Source of the DNA: Oscillospiraceae bacterium
Lineage (GTDB): Bacteria > Bacillota > Clostridia > Oscillospirales > Oscillospiraceae
Length of the DNA: 64,000 nucleotides
Assembly (NCBI GenBank): GCA_017516065.1
Contig: JAFWDQ010000002.1
Coordinates: 30,625-94,624, forward strand
Reading direction: 5' to 3'
Shown: one piece after another, positions 28,419-40,340 of the stretch
Layout: each line of letters starts with the position of its first letter
Position numbering within the stretch: the stretch's first letter is position 1
Notes under the pieces: model-generated
What the model was told of the DNA's origin: nothing
What the model saw: only the letters and a program-made list of their open reading frames with translations
Database searches by the model: none
Made by a program: the position numbers and the translations under genes

Positions 28419-30152
28419 TTGCTTAATCGAAATGAACTTGAAAAACTGCGAGAGTATGACTCAGACAAGATTGCCTCGGCAATTGCATCTACCTGCCGTA
28501 TGCCGGGTGCCGAGAGATCCGTGTGGGCAGCCGCCTATGTTCTTATGCGTTCTCTGGAGGATTACCAGATCAGCATTGACACAATTGAACTGTATTTTTC
28601 CTCCGCAAATGAGGAGCCCACTCGTGAATTGTATATCAGACAAGCTCTCTCACAGTGCTGGGATAATATTCGTGAACTGAAATACAGATTTACCGTGGAC
28701 GAATTCAAAGCCGTTCTTCTCTTCTATAATGGGGATGGTATTCGTGGCTGGGACTCACCCACTCCAGATGGTCTGGCAAAACTCGCTGCCAGACTGTTGA
28801 ATGTGAAGCCCGGTATGAAAATCCTTGATATGGGCACTGGCCTTGGTAGCTTTATCCGAGAGTGCTATGCAGAAGAACATGAAGCAACCTATGTTGGCTT
28901 GGAAATTAATGCTGAGTCCGCTATCATTGCCGGAATCCGAGCGGACATTCTCGGCGGGGACATCCAGATTCGAACAGGTAATATCTTTGATGATACCTCT
29001 GTCAACAGAGAATACAATGCCGTATTTGCAAACTATCCTCTCGGCTTGAAGTCCCGGAACCTTGGCAGCATTGGCAAGGAATATGTCCGACGTCTTTCTG
29101 ATCGTTCCCCTGGATACTCCAAAATAAGCTCCATGGATTGGGTGTTCAATCGTAAAGCATATGATTGCGTAGTCGGACCAGGACGTGTCATCTGCATTAT
29201 GGCAAGTGGAAGCACTTGGAATACAATAGATAAGCGAGTCCGACGCGAGTTCCTGTCGCTGGGAATAGTTGAGATGGTTATCTCTTTGCCGTCCCGCATC
29301 TATGACGGTATGGGTGTAGCTACAAGTATGATAGTCCTGAGCCACGGTCACACCTCAGTTATGATGGTAGATGCCAGCGAGGTATGTAAAAAAGGACGCA
29401 GGATGAATATCATCACTGATGATAATATTTCCCGGATTTTCGATGCTTGTGCGCATGATAGCGACATCAGCCGTCTTGTAAGTTGTAGAGAGATTGAGGA
29501 GAACGATTATAATTTTAGCCCCAGCTTGTATCTTGGACCGCAGGAAGAAGAAATAGAAAATGGCGTTGCGCTGGGTGAGCTTGTTAGTATTACTCGCGGC
29601 GCACAAGTGAATGCGTCGGTACTGGATAAGCTTTCATCTCCGACTGAAACGGATACACAGTATTTAATGCTGTCAAATATTCAAAATGGCTTAATTGATG
29701 AGGAATTGCCCTATTTGACGGAAATCGACCCAAAATTGGAAAAGTACCTCTTGAAGGACAACGATCTAATTTTGTCGAAAATAGGGACTCCCTTCAAAGT
29801 AGCGGTAGCGGAAATTGGCGCCGGGCAAAAAATCCTTGCCAATGGCAATCTTTACATCATGACCGTAGTCGATCAGAGAATCGATCCATATTACCTCAAA
29901 GCCTATCTGGAGAGTGAAAAAGGTATTGCTGCTCTGAAAAAAATCACAGTTGGGACCACGATTCCAAGCCTTGGTGTGGAACAGCTGAAAAAGCTAATCA
30001 TTCCTTTGCCGCCATTGGAAGAGCAGTATAGAATCAAGAAGATTGCTGACGAATACAAAGCGTGTGTCACAGAGCTAAAGCTCCTTCAACGAAAGACCGC
30101 AAAGGTCCTTGACCGTATGGCTCACATTTATGATTCTGGAAAGGAGGCTTAA
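28419..30152 (+). CDS. N6-adenine methylase fused to a type I specificity domain
   Basis: 577 residues. Residues about 1-130 are helical; 125-330 form an N6-adenine methyltransferase with motif I-like ILDMGTGLGSF (137-147) and a motif IV that reads NYPLG (about 205) instead of the usual NPPFG. Residues about 385-575 form one HsdS-type target recognition domain with a closing coiled coil (IPLPPLEEQYRIKKIA). A single recognition domain suggests it pairs with itself. No restriction subunit goes with it. The start is TTG 28419, 8 bases after AGGGAGG; the GTG two codons earlier is only 2 bases from that site. Activity is uncertain because of the altered motif IV. Confidence 0.8.
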   Translation: MLNRNELEKLREYDSDKIASAIASTCRMPGAERSVWAAAYVLMRSLEDYQISIDTIELYFSSANEEPTRELYIRQALSQCWDNIRELKYRFTVDEFKAVLLFYNGDGIRGWDSPTPDGLAKLAARLLNVKPGMKILDMGTGLGSFIRECYAEEHEATYVGLEINAESAIIAGIRADILGGDIQIRTGNIFDDTSVNREYNAVFANYPLGLKSRNLGSIGKEYVRRLSDRSPGYSKISSMDWVFNRKAYDCVVGPGRVICIMASGSTWNTIDKRVRREFLSLGIVEMVISLPSRIYDGMGVATSMIVLSHGHTSVMMVDASEVCKKGRRMNIITDDNISRIFDACAHDSDISRLVSCREIEENDYNFSPSLYLGPQEEEIENGVALGELVSITRGAQVNASVLDKLSSPTETDTQYLMLSNIQNGLIDEELPYLTEIDPKLEKYLLKDNDLILSKIGTPFKVAVAEIGAGQKILANGNLYIMTVVDQRIDPYYLKAYLESEKGIAALKKITVGTTIPSLGVEQLKKLIIPLPPLEEQYRIKKIADEYKACVTELKLLQRKTAKVLDRMAHIYDSGKEA

Positions 30153-30155
30153 CTG

Positions 30156-30677
30156 GTGGCACTTGGGTTTGAGGAATTTGCGGATTTGATGGAGGAGATT
30201 ACCCATCGCTTTACTGTTGCAAATAATGACGGAACCCTAAGAGACCTCCTTGACAAACTCGGATGGGGGGACCTGCTTTCCTTAGACGCTGAACCGCTGT
30301 TCACCTTTGAAAAAGGGAAGATCCTTGTAATCGGAGAACAAACGGTGGGAATTGAGCAGCTGCGAATGACAGTAAACAAGCTCGGTCTTGATGTGAGCCG
30401 TTTTGAGTTTATACTGGATTATGAAAAGGCGCAGACATTTGATTATAAGAAGCTGGAATATAACCCTCAATACAGGGTCGTTTTTGTGGGTGCTGTCCCA
30501 CACTCCACAACCGGGACCGGGCAGAGTGGTAGCCTCTTATCCGAATTGACAAGTCATCCAGATAAATATCCGCGAACAGTGGCTCTTAGGTCTGAAGAGG
30601 GTACGCTTAAAATCACGAAGAGCGGCTTCAAAAAGGCTCTGCAGGAACTTAAAAGCGAGGGATATATAGCTGCGTAA
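30156..30677 (+). CDS. Unknown protein paired with the methylase-specificity gene
   Basis: 173 residues, 3 bases after the methylase gene, GTG start 8 bases after AGGAGG, so it is in the same operon. No transmembrane segment. A central segment (KILVIGEQTVGIEQLRMTV, later RVVFVGAVPHSTTGTGQSG) suggests an alpha/beta fold; the GTGQSGS part is glycine-rich but not a Walker A. The C-terminal LKITKSGFKKALQELKSEGY looks like a winged-helix end. No family is recognised. Its position points to a partner of the methylase. Confidence 0.65.
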   Translation: MALGFEEFADLMEEITHRFTVANNDGTLRDLLDKLGWGDLLSLDAEPLFTFEKGKILVIGEQTVGIEQLRMTVNKLGLDVSRFEFILDYEKAQTFDYKKLEYNPQYRVVFVGAVPHSTTGTGQSGSLLSELTSHPDKYPRTVALRSEEGTLKITKSGFKKALQELKSEGYIAA

Positions 30678-31220
30678 ATGTGCAGATAGTGGCCTCAACC
30701 TGTCGTTTTAATGTCGCTGAAGGATGATACAGCATCTGTGCTCCGATGTTAGAGCTGGAAATCCCCAGCCCTTATTTTCGCCGCTTTGTACGGTTGAACC
30801 GGTCGTCTCATGCGAACCGGTCTTCTGATTGTTTTGTGCATCGCAACTCAGGTTGGTTTTATTTATATCATATTCCGGCTTTTTGCGGGGACGGCTCCGG
30901 CTGCAGAGAATAGTATCTCCTCCTGAAAGGAAATAGCGCCGCCTCCCTTATCTGCGCAAACTGCGGCAGCTGTCGGAGTATCTTCGCCTTCAAACTCAGA
31001 GCGAGTGGATGGGCGATCGGATGCCTTGGGAATCATACAAAAACTGAAGAGCGGGGCACAAATCCAATCGCAAGAATATCGTTAGGCGAAAACATTGAAA
31101 ATTGACTTGGCGGATGATATACTATTTTATGAGTAATTATAAATTTCTGGAGGCGGCGTGGATGATTACAAAGGGAAGCCGCCTGCTGCGTTACGACGTG
31201 TATTCTTGGAGGAAGCGCAG
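30678..31220. repeat. Intergenic region with the right copy of the 77-bp repeat
   Basis: 30781-30857 is the second copy of the 77-base repeat. The rest shows no convincing gene; 30900-31050 has a short coding-like stretch with arginine-rich translation that I cannot assign. Confidence 0.6.
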
Positions 31221-33234
<2,014 letters not shown>

Positions 33235-33242
<8 letters not shown>

Positions 33243-34062
33243 TTTTACTTCTCCTTGGCAGGGGTATGATTTTTCAGGGTTGAGTGCGGCTCTTTCTCAA
33301 ATGCAAGAGATTACCCGTCCTGTAATGGAAGCAGTGCAAAGTATTCAATCTGCACTGAAGCCTATTGTTGAGGCTATTGAACAGTATAGGCCAAAAGTAG
33401 CAGAGATTGGGCAAGCTATATTGCAGGCAACCCGCCCACTATCTGCAATAAGGAAAATGGGAGATGCGCAGTTTGTCTTTTGGGACTATATGACTGAGGA
33501 ATATGTCGATGCAATTGTAGATTCAGAAAACATCAACAAAACACTTCGAGAACAAATGCTCCGGGATCGCTTCTCCAAGGTGAATAGAACTATTGAAAAA
33601 ACTCTTTCTTCTCCAGCAATGCAAAAACATAAACGGCTGTACTCTCAATCTGTAAATGCGTTTCGTAGTGGGGATAGTGATCTGGCTGTTACGGGTTTCA
33701 CTTCTGTTTTTGACGGTTTACTGGCTGATACTTCCGGGAATCCCACATCAAGGCTTGGGCCGCGCATAAACGCAATTAAGCAGAAGCTCGACAATGACGA
33801 GCTTCTCAATCATGATGAATATGCCATGATAACGCTGGCAATGACATTAGAGAAAACATTGGATTCTTTTTCTGCACCTTCTAATTTCAAGGGAAAAGAG
33901 CCAAAGGGTCTTAATCGTCATTGGATTGCACACGGTCGTTCCACACGGAAGAAAACAAAATTAGATTGCGTCAAAATGATAAACCTTATATATGGCCTGC
34001 TGTTGATAGGAGATCTTGAACCTACGGCATCGTCAAATTCTTCTTGTGAAAATGGTGTGTGA
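33235..34062 (+). CDS. HEPN-like protein inside the type I RM operon
   Basis: 275 residues, all-helical in appearance: a coiled-coil-like start rich in QMQEITRPVMEAV repeats, then a helical C-terminus with NRHWIAHG at 227-234. R228 and H233 give the R-x4-H pattern of HEPN ribonucleases and of the related NRHxIAHG families found in abortive-infection proteins. It overlaps hsdM by 8 bases and hsdS by 4. A role as an accessory toxin or sensor tied to restriction is inference; no family was recognised with certainty. Confidence 0.65.
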
Positions 34063-35246
34063 GTATGGATAGATTTGGAGATAAAGTCTGCTGTAACCCA
34101 ACTGTAAAACTGAGAAGGCAAGAATCATATCCCGTTATTGATATTGACAAAATTACCCCCGGTTATAAAACCGTGAGGAGTGTGGAGTCAGTCGAGTACA
34201 CAGGCCAAGGCGGTGCAAAATTCCAGGATCACGATGTGCTTTTTGCGCGTATCACGCCATGCCTTGAAAACGGGAAGATGGCAATTGCAGATACAGAGGG
34301 CCAAAATGGGATTGGTTCGACAGAACTGTTCGTGTTCCGTGGTATCAATGGCGTTTCAGACACAGACTATGTTTATTATCTTTTGTGCATGAAGCATATC
34401 CGGCAGTTGGCTGCCAACAGCATGACTGGCGCAAGTGGACGACAGCGTGCGGACTTAGATTTTATTAAGAGAATTCAGTGGGATTTTCCGGATATAGAAA
34501 CGCAAAATAAGATTTCTTCCGCTCTCTCCGTCTATGATGACCTGATTGAAGTAAACAATAAGCGAATCAAGACGTTAGAGCAGATGGCGGAAAACCTGTA
34601 CAAGGAGTGGTTTGTCCGCTTCCGCTTCCCCGGGCACGAAACTGCAGAGTTCGAAAACGGGATTCCAAAGGGGTGGGTGTATTGCACGGTTGAAGCGTTG
34701 ACCTCTGTGCTTCAACGCGGTATTTCACCCGACTATGATGACGGGGGCACATTGACCGTTATCAGCCAAAAGTGCATTCGCCAGAACATTATGGATATAA
34801 AGGAAGCTCGCAAGCAAACGAAGACGTTTAAGCCCGAATTGAACCTAATGGATGGCGATACCGTGATTTGTTCTACAGGAACAGGGACACTTGGACGAGT
34901 TGGTCAGGTATTTGGAGATTATCCAGATACAACTTTCGACTCTCATGTGACATTGGTTAGAGCAAAACCCGGAGTAGGAAAGCATTTTCTTTACTGGACG
35001 CTGAAAGAGATGCAAACTTGGTTCATGAATATGGGTATCGGCTCAACAAACCAGCAAGAACTATATCGAGGCACCATCAAGAATGCAAAGGCTTTGACGC
35101 CGACGAATAGTTTGATTGCCCAGTTTGAACGGGCGGTTGAACCGATACACAGCAGTATCATTTCATTGACCAGAAGGCAGGAGAATCTTGTCCGTCAGCG
35201 CGACTTGCTTCTTCCACGCCTAATGAGTGGGAAATTGGAGGTGTAA
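34059..35246 (+). CDS. hsdS: Type I restriction-modification specificity subunit
   Basis: 395 residues from GTG 34059 (or ATG 34065). Two target recognition domains, about residues 10-165 and 195-375. The central conserved helix reads LSVYDDLIEVNNKRIKTLEQMAENLYKEWF, and the end has RQRDLLLPRLMSGKLEV, both typical HsdS coiled coils. It defines the two half-sites recognised by the complex. A+T-richer than hsdM and hsdR. 3 bases before the RelA/SpoT gene. Confidence 0.92.
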   Translation: MSMDRFGDKVCCNPTVKLRRQESYPVIDIDKITPGYKTVRSVESVEYTGQGGAKFQDHDVLFARITPCLENGKMAIADTEGQNGIGSTELFVFRGINGVSDTDYVYYLLCMKHIRQLAANSMTGASGRQRADLDFIKRIQWDFPDIETQNKISSALSVYDDLIEVNNKRIKTLEQMAENLYKEWFVRFRFPGHETAEFENGIPKGWVYCTVEALTSVLQRGISPDYDDGGTLTVISQKCIRQNIMDIKEARKQTKTFKPELNLMDGDTVICSTGTGTLGRVGQVFGDYPDTTFDSHVTLVRAKPGVGKHFLYWTLKEMQTWFMNMGIGSTNQQELYRGTIKNAKALTPTNSLIAQFERAVEPIHSSIISLTRRQENLVRQRDLLLPRLMSGKLEV

Positions 35247-35249
35247 AAT

Positions 35250-36269
35250 GTGGCACACAATTTTGAAGAAGTTAGGTATAGTCGAACTCAGGTAAAAAAG
35301 GCTGGTAAAATATATGTATCCGAAAATACAACCCAGGAAGAGAAAGACAGAGCTCTTATACTAATAAACAATTGGCGCGCAGCACATTCATTTCCGTTAC
35401 AAGTTATCTATATGCATGTAAAGAGAAACGCAGGAGCGCAAGCTATTGTTGCTCAGAGACTAAAGCGGTTATACTCCATAACACAAAAGCTGCACAGATT
35501 CCCTAATATGAGTTTAACAGCTATGCAGGACATAGGCGGTTGTAGGGTAATCGTTGATTCAATATCAGATGTGTACAGTATGGTGTCAAGCCTCAAGAAG
35601 TCGCGCATGAGGCACAAACTGAAGGAAGAGTATGACTATATTCGATCTCCAAAGCCAGATGGTTATAGAAGCTACCATATTGTGTATTCTTACTTTAGTG
35701 AAAAGAATCCAAAGTATAACGGGCTTTTTATTGAGATCCAAATTAGAACACATATCCAGCACTTGTGGGCAACAGCAGTTGAAACGATGGATACTTTCAC
35801 AGGGGATCCTTTAAAAACGGGACAAGGTGATCCCGAAAACAGACAGTTCTTTGTTTTGATTTCTAAATTATTAGAAGCATATGAATCTTCAAATCAAAGC
35901 ATAGATGATGTTAAACGAACCGATTCCTTGCAAGAGTTCTTGAAATACGAAAAAGAGCACGAGGTTTTAAGGAAACTAAAAAGTATAAAAGAAGCTGTTG
36001 GATACGTTCAAAGTGTTGATAACCGCGACCAAGGATACTACGTTTTGCGGTTGGATAGAGAGAAAAATCAACTGTTAATAAATTCGTACACGAAGAAACA
36101 ACTTGAACAGGCAACCGCAGAGTATGATCTTGCAGAGAAGAACAGATCTGTTGATGAAGATATCGTTCTTGTATCGACAGCATCGTTCAATATGCTAAAG
36201 AAAGCATATCCCAACTATTTTGCTGATATAAATGAATTCATTGAATTGATTGACTCCTTCGTGAATTAA
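35250..36269 (+). CDS. RelA/SpoT-domain (p)ppGpp synthetase-like protein in the RM operon
   Basis: 339 residues. Residues about 45-185 carry the synthetase motifs: RLKRLYSITQKL, D94-IGGCRVIV with D-VYSM, DYIRSPKPDGYRSYH (129-143), and E162-IQIRT followed by HLWATAVE. All residues expected for ATP/GTP pyrophosphate transfer appear present, and there is no hydrolase (HD) domain. The C-terminal 140 residues are charged and unassigned. GGAGG is 8 bases before GTG 35250. It sits 3 bases after hsdS and ends at the hsdR start region, so it is embedded in the operon. Related small synthetases include growth-halting toxins (toxSAS) and phage sensors, so a defence role is plausible. Confidence 0.85.
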   Translation: MAHNFEEVRYSRTQVKKAGKIYVSENTTQEEKDRALILINNWRAAHSFPLQVIYMHVKRNAGAQAIVAQRLKRLYSITQKLHRFPNMSLTAMQDIGGCRVIVDSISDVYSMVSSLKKSRMRHKLKEEYDYIRSPKPDGYRSYHIVYSYFSEKNPKYNGLFIEIQIRTHIQHLWATAVETMDTFTGDPLKTGQGDPENRQFFVLISKLLEAYESSNQSIDDVKRTDSLQEFLKYEKEHEVLRKLKSIKEAVGYVQSVDNRDQGYYVLRLDREKNQLLINSYTKKQLEQATAEYDLAEKNRSVDEDIVLVSTASFNMLKKAYPNYFADINEFIELIDSFVN

Positions 36270-36289
36270 TGATTAAGGAGAACACTGTC

Positions 36290-39200
36290 ATGCGCAACTT
36301 CATATCCGAAGACGATATTGAACAGGCCATCCTGCAAAAGCTGGAGGGAGAGCCGTTTCAATACGATATTTTGCGCTGTGACCCCTCCCCGGACAAGCGG
36401 GAGGCGCTGCCAGACGGTACGGGACGCGGAAATAAAAAGGAGTGTGTACTTCCGCAAATTTTGCGGGAGGCCTTGTCACGCCTGAATCCCAGCGTCCCCG
36501 GCGAAAAGCTGGAGGATATCTTCCGGGATCTGCGTCGGGATTTCAGCGCCACGGATATGACAGCCACCAACTACAAGTATTACAACCAGATTCGCAACGG
36601 CATAAGAGTTTTCTTCCGCCGGAATGGGAAAGCGGATTCTGACCTTGTGAAGCTGGTGGACTTTGAGCATCCCGAAAACAATACTTTCACTGCCGTCTCC
36701 CAGATGTGGATACAGGGGCGCGTCTACTGGCGCCGCCCGGATGTGCTGATTTTCATCAACGGTCTGCCGATGGTATTCATCGAGCTGAAAAACAGCATCG
36801 TCAAGGTGGAGGAAGCCTATAACGACAACCTGACGAATTACAAGCGGGACATCCCGAACCTCTTTGCCTTCAATCAGATCTGTGTGCTCTCCAACGGGCT
36901 GGAAACGCGCCTCGGCGCCTTCAACGCCAGCTACAACCATTTCTTTGAGTGGCTGAAGGTGGAGTCCGAAAAGGAACGGCCTGACCGTCAGGCTCTGAAA
37001 AATGCCAACACCGTGGGCGAAAGCTCCGTGCGCTATTTCATTGATGGTCTGCTGCGGAAAGACCGGCTGATTGACTACATCGAAAACTTCATCCTGTTCC
37101 GCAATCAGAAGGACAAGATCATCGCCAAGAACCACCAGTATTTCGGCGTGAACAACCTGATGGAGTCGGTGAAGAACCGGGCGGAGCTGCAGGGCAAGCT
37201 GGGCGTATTCTGGCATACCCAGGGCTCCGGTAAGTCCTTTTCCATGGTCTTCTTCACCCGCAAGGTCCGGCGGAAGTTCCCCGGCAATTTCACCTTTCTG
37301 GTCATCACTGACCGGGAGGATCTGGATGATCAGATCCATAAAAATTTCGTTAAGACGGAGGTCATCGGACAGAAGGAGGAGTGCCAGCCGAAAAACGGGA
37401 AACAGCTCCGGGAGTATCTGCAGACCAACAAGTCCTTCATTTTCACCCTGATCCACAAATTCCGCTATGACAAGGGCAAGAAGTACCCGGTGCTCTCCAC
37501 CCGGGACGACATCATCGTGCTGGTGGACGAGGCCCACCGGACGCAGTACAAGGATCTGGCGGAAAACATGCGCACCGCTTTGCCCAATGCCAATTACATT
37601 GCCTTTACCGGCACGCCGCTGCTGGGCAGCAAGCGCCTGACCAATCAGTGGTTCGGGAACTATGTTTCGGAGTACAACTTTGCACAGTCTGTGGAGGATG
37701 GTTCAACCGTGCCGCTGTTCTATTCCCGTCGTGTGCCGGAGGTCGGATTGGAAAACGACTTTTTGGATGATGACGTGGTGGATATCATCGAAGATGAAAA
37801 CCTGAACGAAGACGAGACCCGTTTGCTGGAAAACGCCTCCTCCCGGATCCTGGAGGTCATCAAGCGGGAGGATCGTATTGATAAGATCGCGCAGGATATC
37901 GCGCATCACTTCCCCCGGCGCGGTTTTCTCGGGAAGGGCATGGTCGTTTCCGTCGATAAGTATACGACGGTAAAAATGTACGACAAGGTACAGCACTACT
38001 GGGCGATCGAAAAGCAAAAGATCATGCAGGAACGCAATGCCGCCGACACGAAAGAGAAGCGGGATGAGCTGACGCGGACCCTCAATTTCATGAACCGTGT
38101 GGAAATGGCGGTCATCGTCTCTGAGGAAGCGGATGAGGTCGAAAAGTTCCAGAAGCAAGGGCTTGATATTGCGGCGCACCGGCAAAAGATGAACGCCGTC
38201 ACGCCGGAGGGCATGGATATTGAGGATCGCTTCAAAGATCCCGACGATCCCTTGCAGCTTGTGTTCGTCTGTGCCATGTGGCTGACGGGCTTTGATGTGG
38301 AGAACCTCTCCACGCTCTATCTGGACAAGCCGATGAAGGGACACACGCTGATGCAGGCCATCGCCCGCGCCAACCGGGTCTATCCCGGCAAGCCCTGCGG
38401 TATCATTGTGGACTACGTCAATGTGTTTAAGTACATGCAAAAGGCGCTGACAGAGTACGCTGCCGGAGACGACGGCACGGAGTTCCCGGCGAAGGATATC
38501 GACAAGCTAATCGTTCTGATCGACAGCGCGGTGGATGAAGCGGATGAGTTTCTGCTTGGCCTTGACATCGATATCGGGGCAATCGTGGCAGAGGCGTCCA
38601 CCCTTGATCGGCTGGACAAGCTGCGGGACGCATACAACGTCATCATTTCCAATGACGAGAACAAGGATAAGTTCAAGGTCATCCTGAATACGCTGATGAA
38701 TCTGTATGAGGCATCGCGTCCGGAGATCTTTGAGAAAGGCTGGCACAATGAAAAGTTTTCGCCGCTGGTCTATCTGTACGGGCTTTTCTGCCATACAATC
38801 GATGACGAAAAGATTAACCGGGCAAGACTGCGTATGGCACAGGTGCTGGACACCAGCGTTTCCTCTCAGCAAGCGGAGGACAATGATGAGGGGCTTGTCA
38901 TTCATCAGGGCAAGGTAATCGACCTCTCCAAGGTGGATGTGGAGGCTCTGAAAAAGGAGATCAAGGTCGCCAAGTACAAGGCCGTAGAGATCGACGATCT
39001 GAAGGCGTTTATCGAGCAGGCACTGCAGCAAATGCTGAATCGCAACTGTACCCGTCAGAAATTCTCTCAGCGTTTCCGCAATATCATTGACCGCTATAAT
39101 GCTGGTGGGTCGGAGAATGAAGACTATTATGAGCAGTTGCTCCAGCTGATCGAAGATCTGAAAGCAGAGGACAAGCGGCCGGAGGCCGAGGGACTGTCGG

Positions 39201-39508
39201 AAGAGGAACTGGAAATCTTCGACCTGCTGATCGCCGGAAAGAAACTTACGAAGGCGGAGGAGCAGAAGGTGAAGCTATCCGCGAAGAATCTTTTCAAGAA
39301 GCTTTCCGAGGAAAAGTCGGAGCTGATGGTTGTGGATTGGTACAAGGACGAACAGCCCCGGGCCAGGGTAAAGACGGCAATCGAAACGTCCCTGGATGCG
39401 GATTTACCGGACGCTTACGATAAAGAAACTTTCACCGCAAAAACGGACTTGCTGTTGACGCACTTCATTGACATGGCCGTGCAGGGCTATGGCTGGGTGG
39501 CAGCGTAA
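36290..39508 (+). CDS. hsdR: Type I restriction enzyme motor/nuclease subunit
   Basis: 1072 residues. N-terminal PD-(D/E)xK nuclease with PDVLIFING (D151) and FIELKNS (E165, K167), then the SF2 motor: Walker A HTQGSGKSFSM (about 308-318), VLVDEAHRTQ (DEAH 413-416), AFTGTPLLG, and the C-terminal motif region LVFVCAMWLTGFDVENLSTLYLD and QAIARANRVYPGK. It cuts DNA after ATP-driven translocation. The start is ATG 36290, 9 bases after AAGGAG; an ATG at 36269 overlaps the previous stop. The gene is GC-rich like hsdM. Last gene of the operon. Confidence 0.94.
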   Translation: MRNFISEDDIEQAILQKLEGEPFQYDILRCDPSPDKREALPDGTGRGNKKECVLPQILREALSRLNPSVPGEKLEDIFRDLRRDFSATDMTATNYKYYNQIRNGIRVFFRRNGKADSDLVKLVDFEHPENNTFTAVSQMWIQGRVYWRRPDVLIFINGLPMVFIELKNSIVKVEEAYNDNLTNYKRDIPNLFAFNQICVLSNGLETRLGAFNASYNHFFEWLKVESEKERPDRQALKNANTVGESSVRYFIDGLLRKDRLIDYIENFILFRNQKDKIIAKNHQYFGVNNLMESVKNRAELQGKLGVFWHTQGSGKSFSMVFFTRKVRRKFPGNFTFLVITDREDLDDQIHKNFVKTEVIGQKEECQPKNGKQLREYLQTNKSFIFTLIHKFRYDKGKKYPVLSTRDDIIVLVDEAHRTQYKDLAENMRTALPNANYIAFTGTPLLGSKRLTNQWFGNYVSEYNFAQSVEDGSTVPLFYSRRVPEVGLENDFLDDDVVDIIEDENLNEDETRLLENASSRILEVIKREDRIDKIAQDIAHHFPRRGFLGKGMVVSVDKYTTVKMYDKVQHYWAIEKQKIMQERNAADTKEKRDELTRTLNFMNRVEMAVIVSEEADEVEKFQKQGLDIAAHRQKMNAVTPEGMDIEDRFKDPDDPLQLVFVCAMWLTGFDVENLSTLYLDKPMKGHTLMQAIARANRVYPGKPCGIIVDYVNVFKYMQKALTEYAAGDDGTEFPAKDIDKLIVLIDSAVDEADEFLLGLDIDIGAIVAEASTLDRLDKLRDAYNVIISNDENKDKFKVILNTLMNLYEASRPEIFEKGWHNEKFSPLVYLYGLFCHTIDDEKINRARLRMAQVLDTSVSSQQAEDNDEGLVIHQGKVIDLSKVDVEALKKEIKVAKYKAVEIDDLKAFIEQALQQMLNRNCTRQKFSQRFRNIIDRYNAGGSENEDYYEQLLQLIEDLKAEDKRPEAEGLSEEELEIFDLLIAGKKLTKAEEQKVKLSAKNLFKKLSEEKSELMVVDWYKDEQPRARVKTAIETSLDADLPDAYDKETFTAKTDLLLTHFIDMAVQGYGWVAA

Positions 39509-39850
39509 CAGAAGGGACATTATTCCATGCCGTGCCGCAATGTTTTTTTGAGGCGCTTCGCGGTATTGGCTGTCCACAACGCATCTGCTCTTTTTGTCGG
39601 AAAATGGCAATAACCTAACGATTGCACCATACTCAGTAATAATGGGGTCGCTGTTTTCGATTTAATGAGATCCTCAGTCAAAAAGCAAGACTGTACGGAT
39701 AAAACAAGAGCCGTGCAGAAACCGTTGAAAGTGCGACAGCCGTGACAATTTGGTGCAGGCGAGATACTTTGCGCATGTCCAGCCGAGTTTGGTGTTTGGA
39801 AACCGGTGCATCAAAAATGCCTGTCGAACAGGCCAAGCAATAAAAAAAGT
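39509..39850. other. Intergenic region after hsdR
   Basis: No gene is seen. The right part (39741-39850) is loosely similar to 27870-27983, leading into the closely matching repeat 39801-39927. Confidence 0.5.
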
Positions 39851-39927
39851 GGGACACCCCCGTGTTTTCAGGGGTGTCCCATGTCGTTTTGACGCCAAGT
39901 GATATCCAATCTTGACGTCATAATGTG
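39801..39927. repeat. 127-bp repeat abutting the 3' end of ssrA
   Basis: Copy of 27934-28060, with 116 of 127 bases identical by hand count, no gaps. It ends within 2 bases of the ssrA 3' CCA end and includes the ssrA terminator hairpin (39851-39880, then TTTTTTTA on the minus strand). Confidence 0.85.
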
Positions 39928-40291
39928 GTGGAGGCGAGGGGAGTTGAACCCCTGTCCGAAAACGCTTCCTCGGGAACTTCTCCGGGCGCAGACGGTTATT
40001 CCGGACCGTGGTCCCTTTCCCTTGTCGGACGGCAAGCCGTCACGCCGTTCCGACGCGGTAGCTTCATTGTGCGTGGTGCGGGCAAAGCTTACCGCACGCA
40101 CGTTCCCCACTCAGTGACGCCCTGTCCCGGCTCGTGGGCCTTCCGGGCAGGACGGTCGGGCCTTAATCAGGCAGCGACAGGAAGATACTCGTTGTTGTTC
40201 TTTAATTTATAAAGAAGCCCGTTTTTAGAAGGTCAGGCGCCTTCGCCCGCTGTTCCCGGCTCCGCATCCCCGTCGAAACCGGTACGCCCCC
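39926..40291 (-). ncRNA. ssrA: Transfer-messenger RNA (tmRNA)
   Basis: 366 bases. The 5' end GGGGGCGTACCGGTTTCGACGG is diagnostic for tmRNA, and the 3' end TTCAACTCCCCTCGCCTCCACCA has the T-arm loop and an encoded CCA; GGGGGCG pairs with CGCCTCC as the acceptor stem. The tag reading frame ends AAC AAC AAC GAG TAT CTT CCT GTC GCT GCC TGA (stop 40169-40167), giving ...NNNEYLPVAA as the degradation tag, probably preceded by AK or A. With SmpB (gene at 41060) it rescues stalled ribosomes. Confidence 0.96.
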
Positions 40292-40340
40292 ATGAAATGC
40301 TTCCGAACAAAAACACTTCGTCGGGTTTTTATTCGGGAAA

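Noticed and set aside
28102..30857. CRISPR-like direct repeats
   Set aside because: Only two copies of 77 bases, 2.7 kb apart; no array or cas genes.
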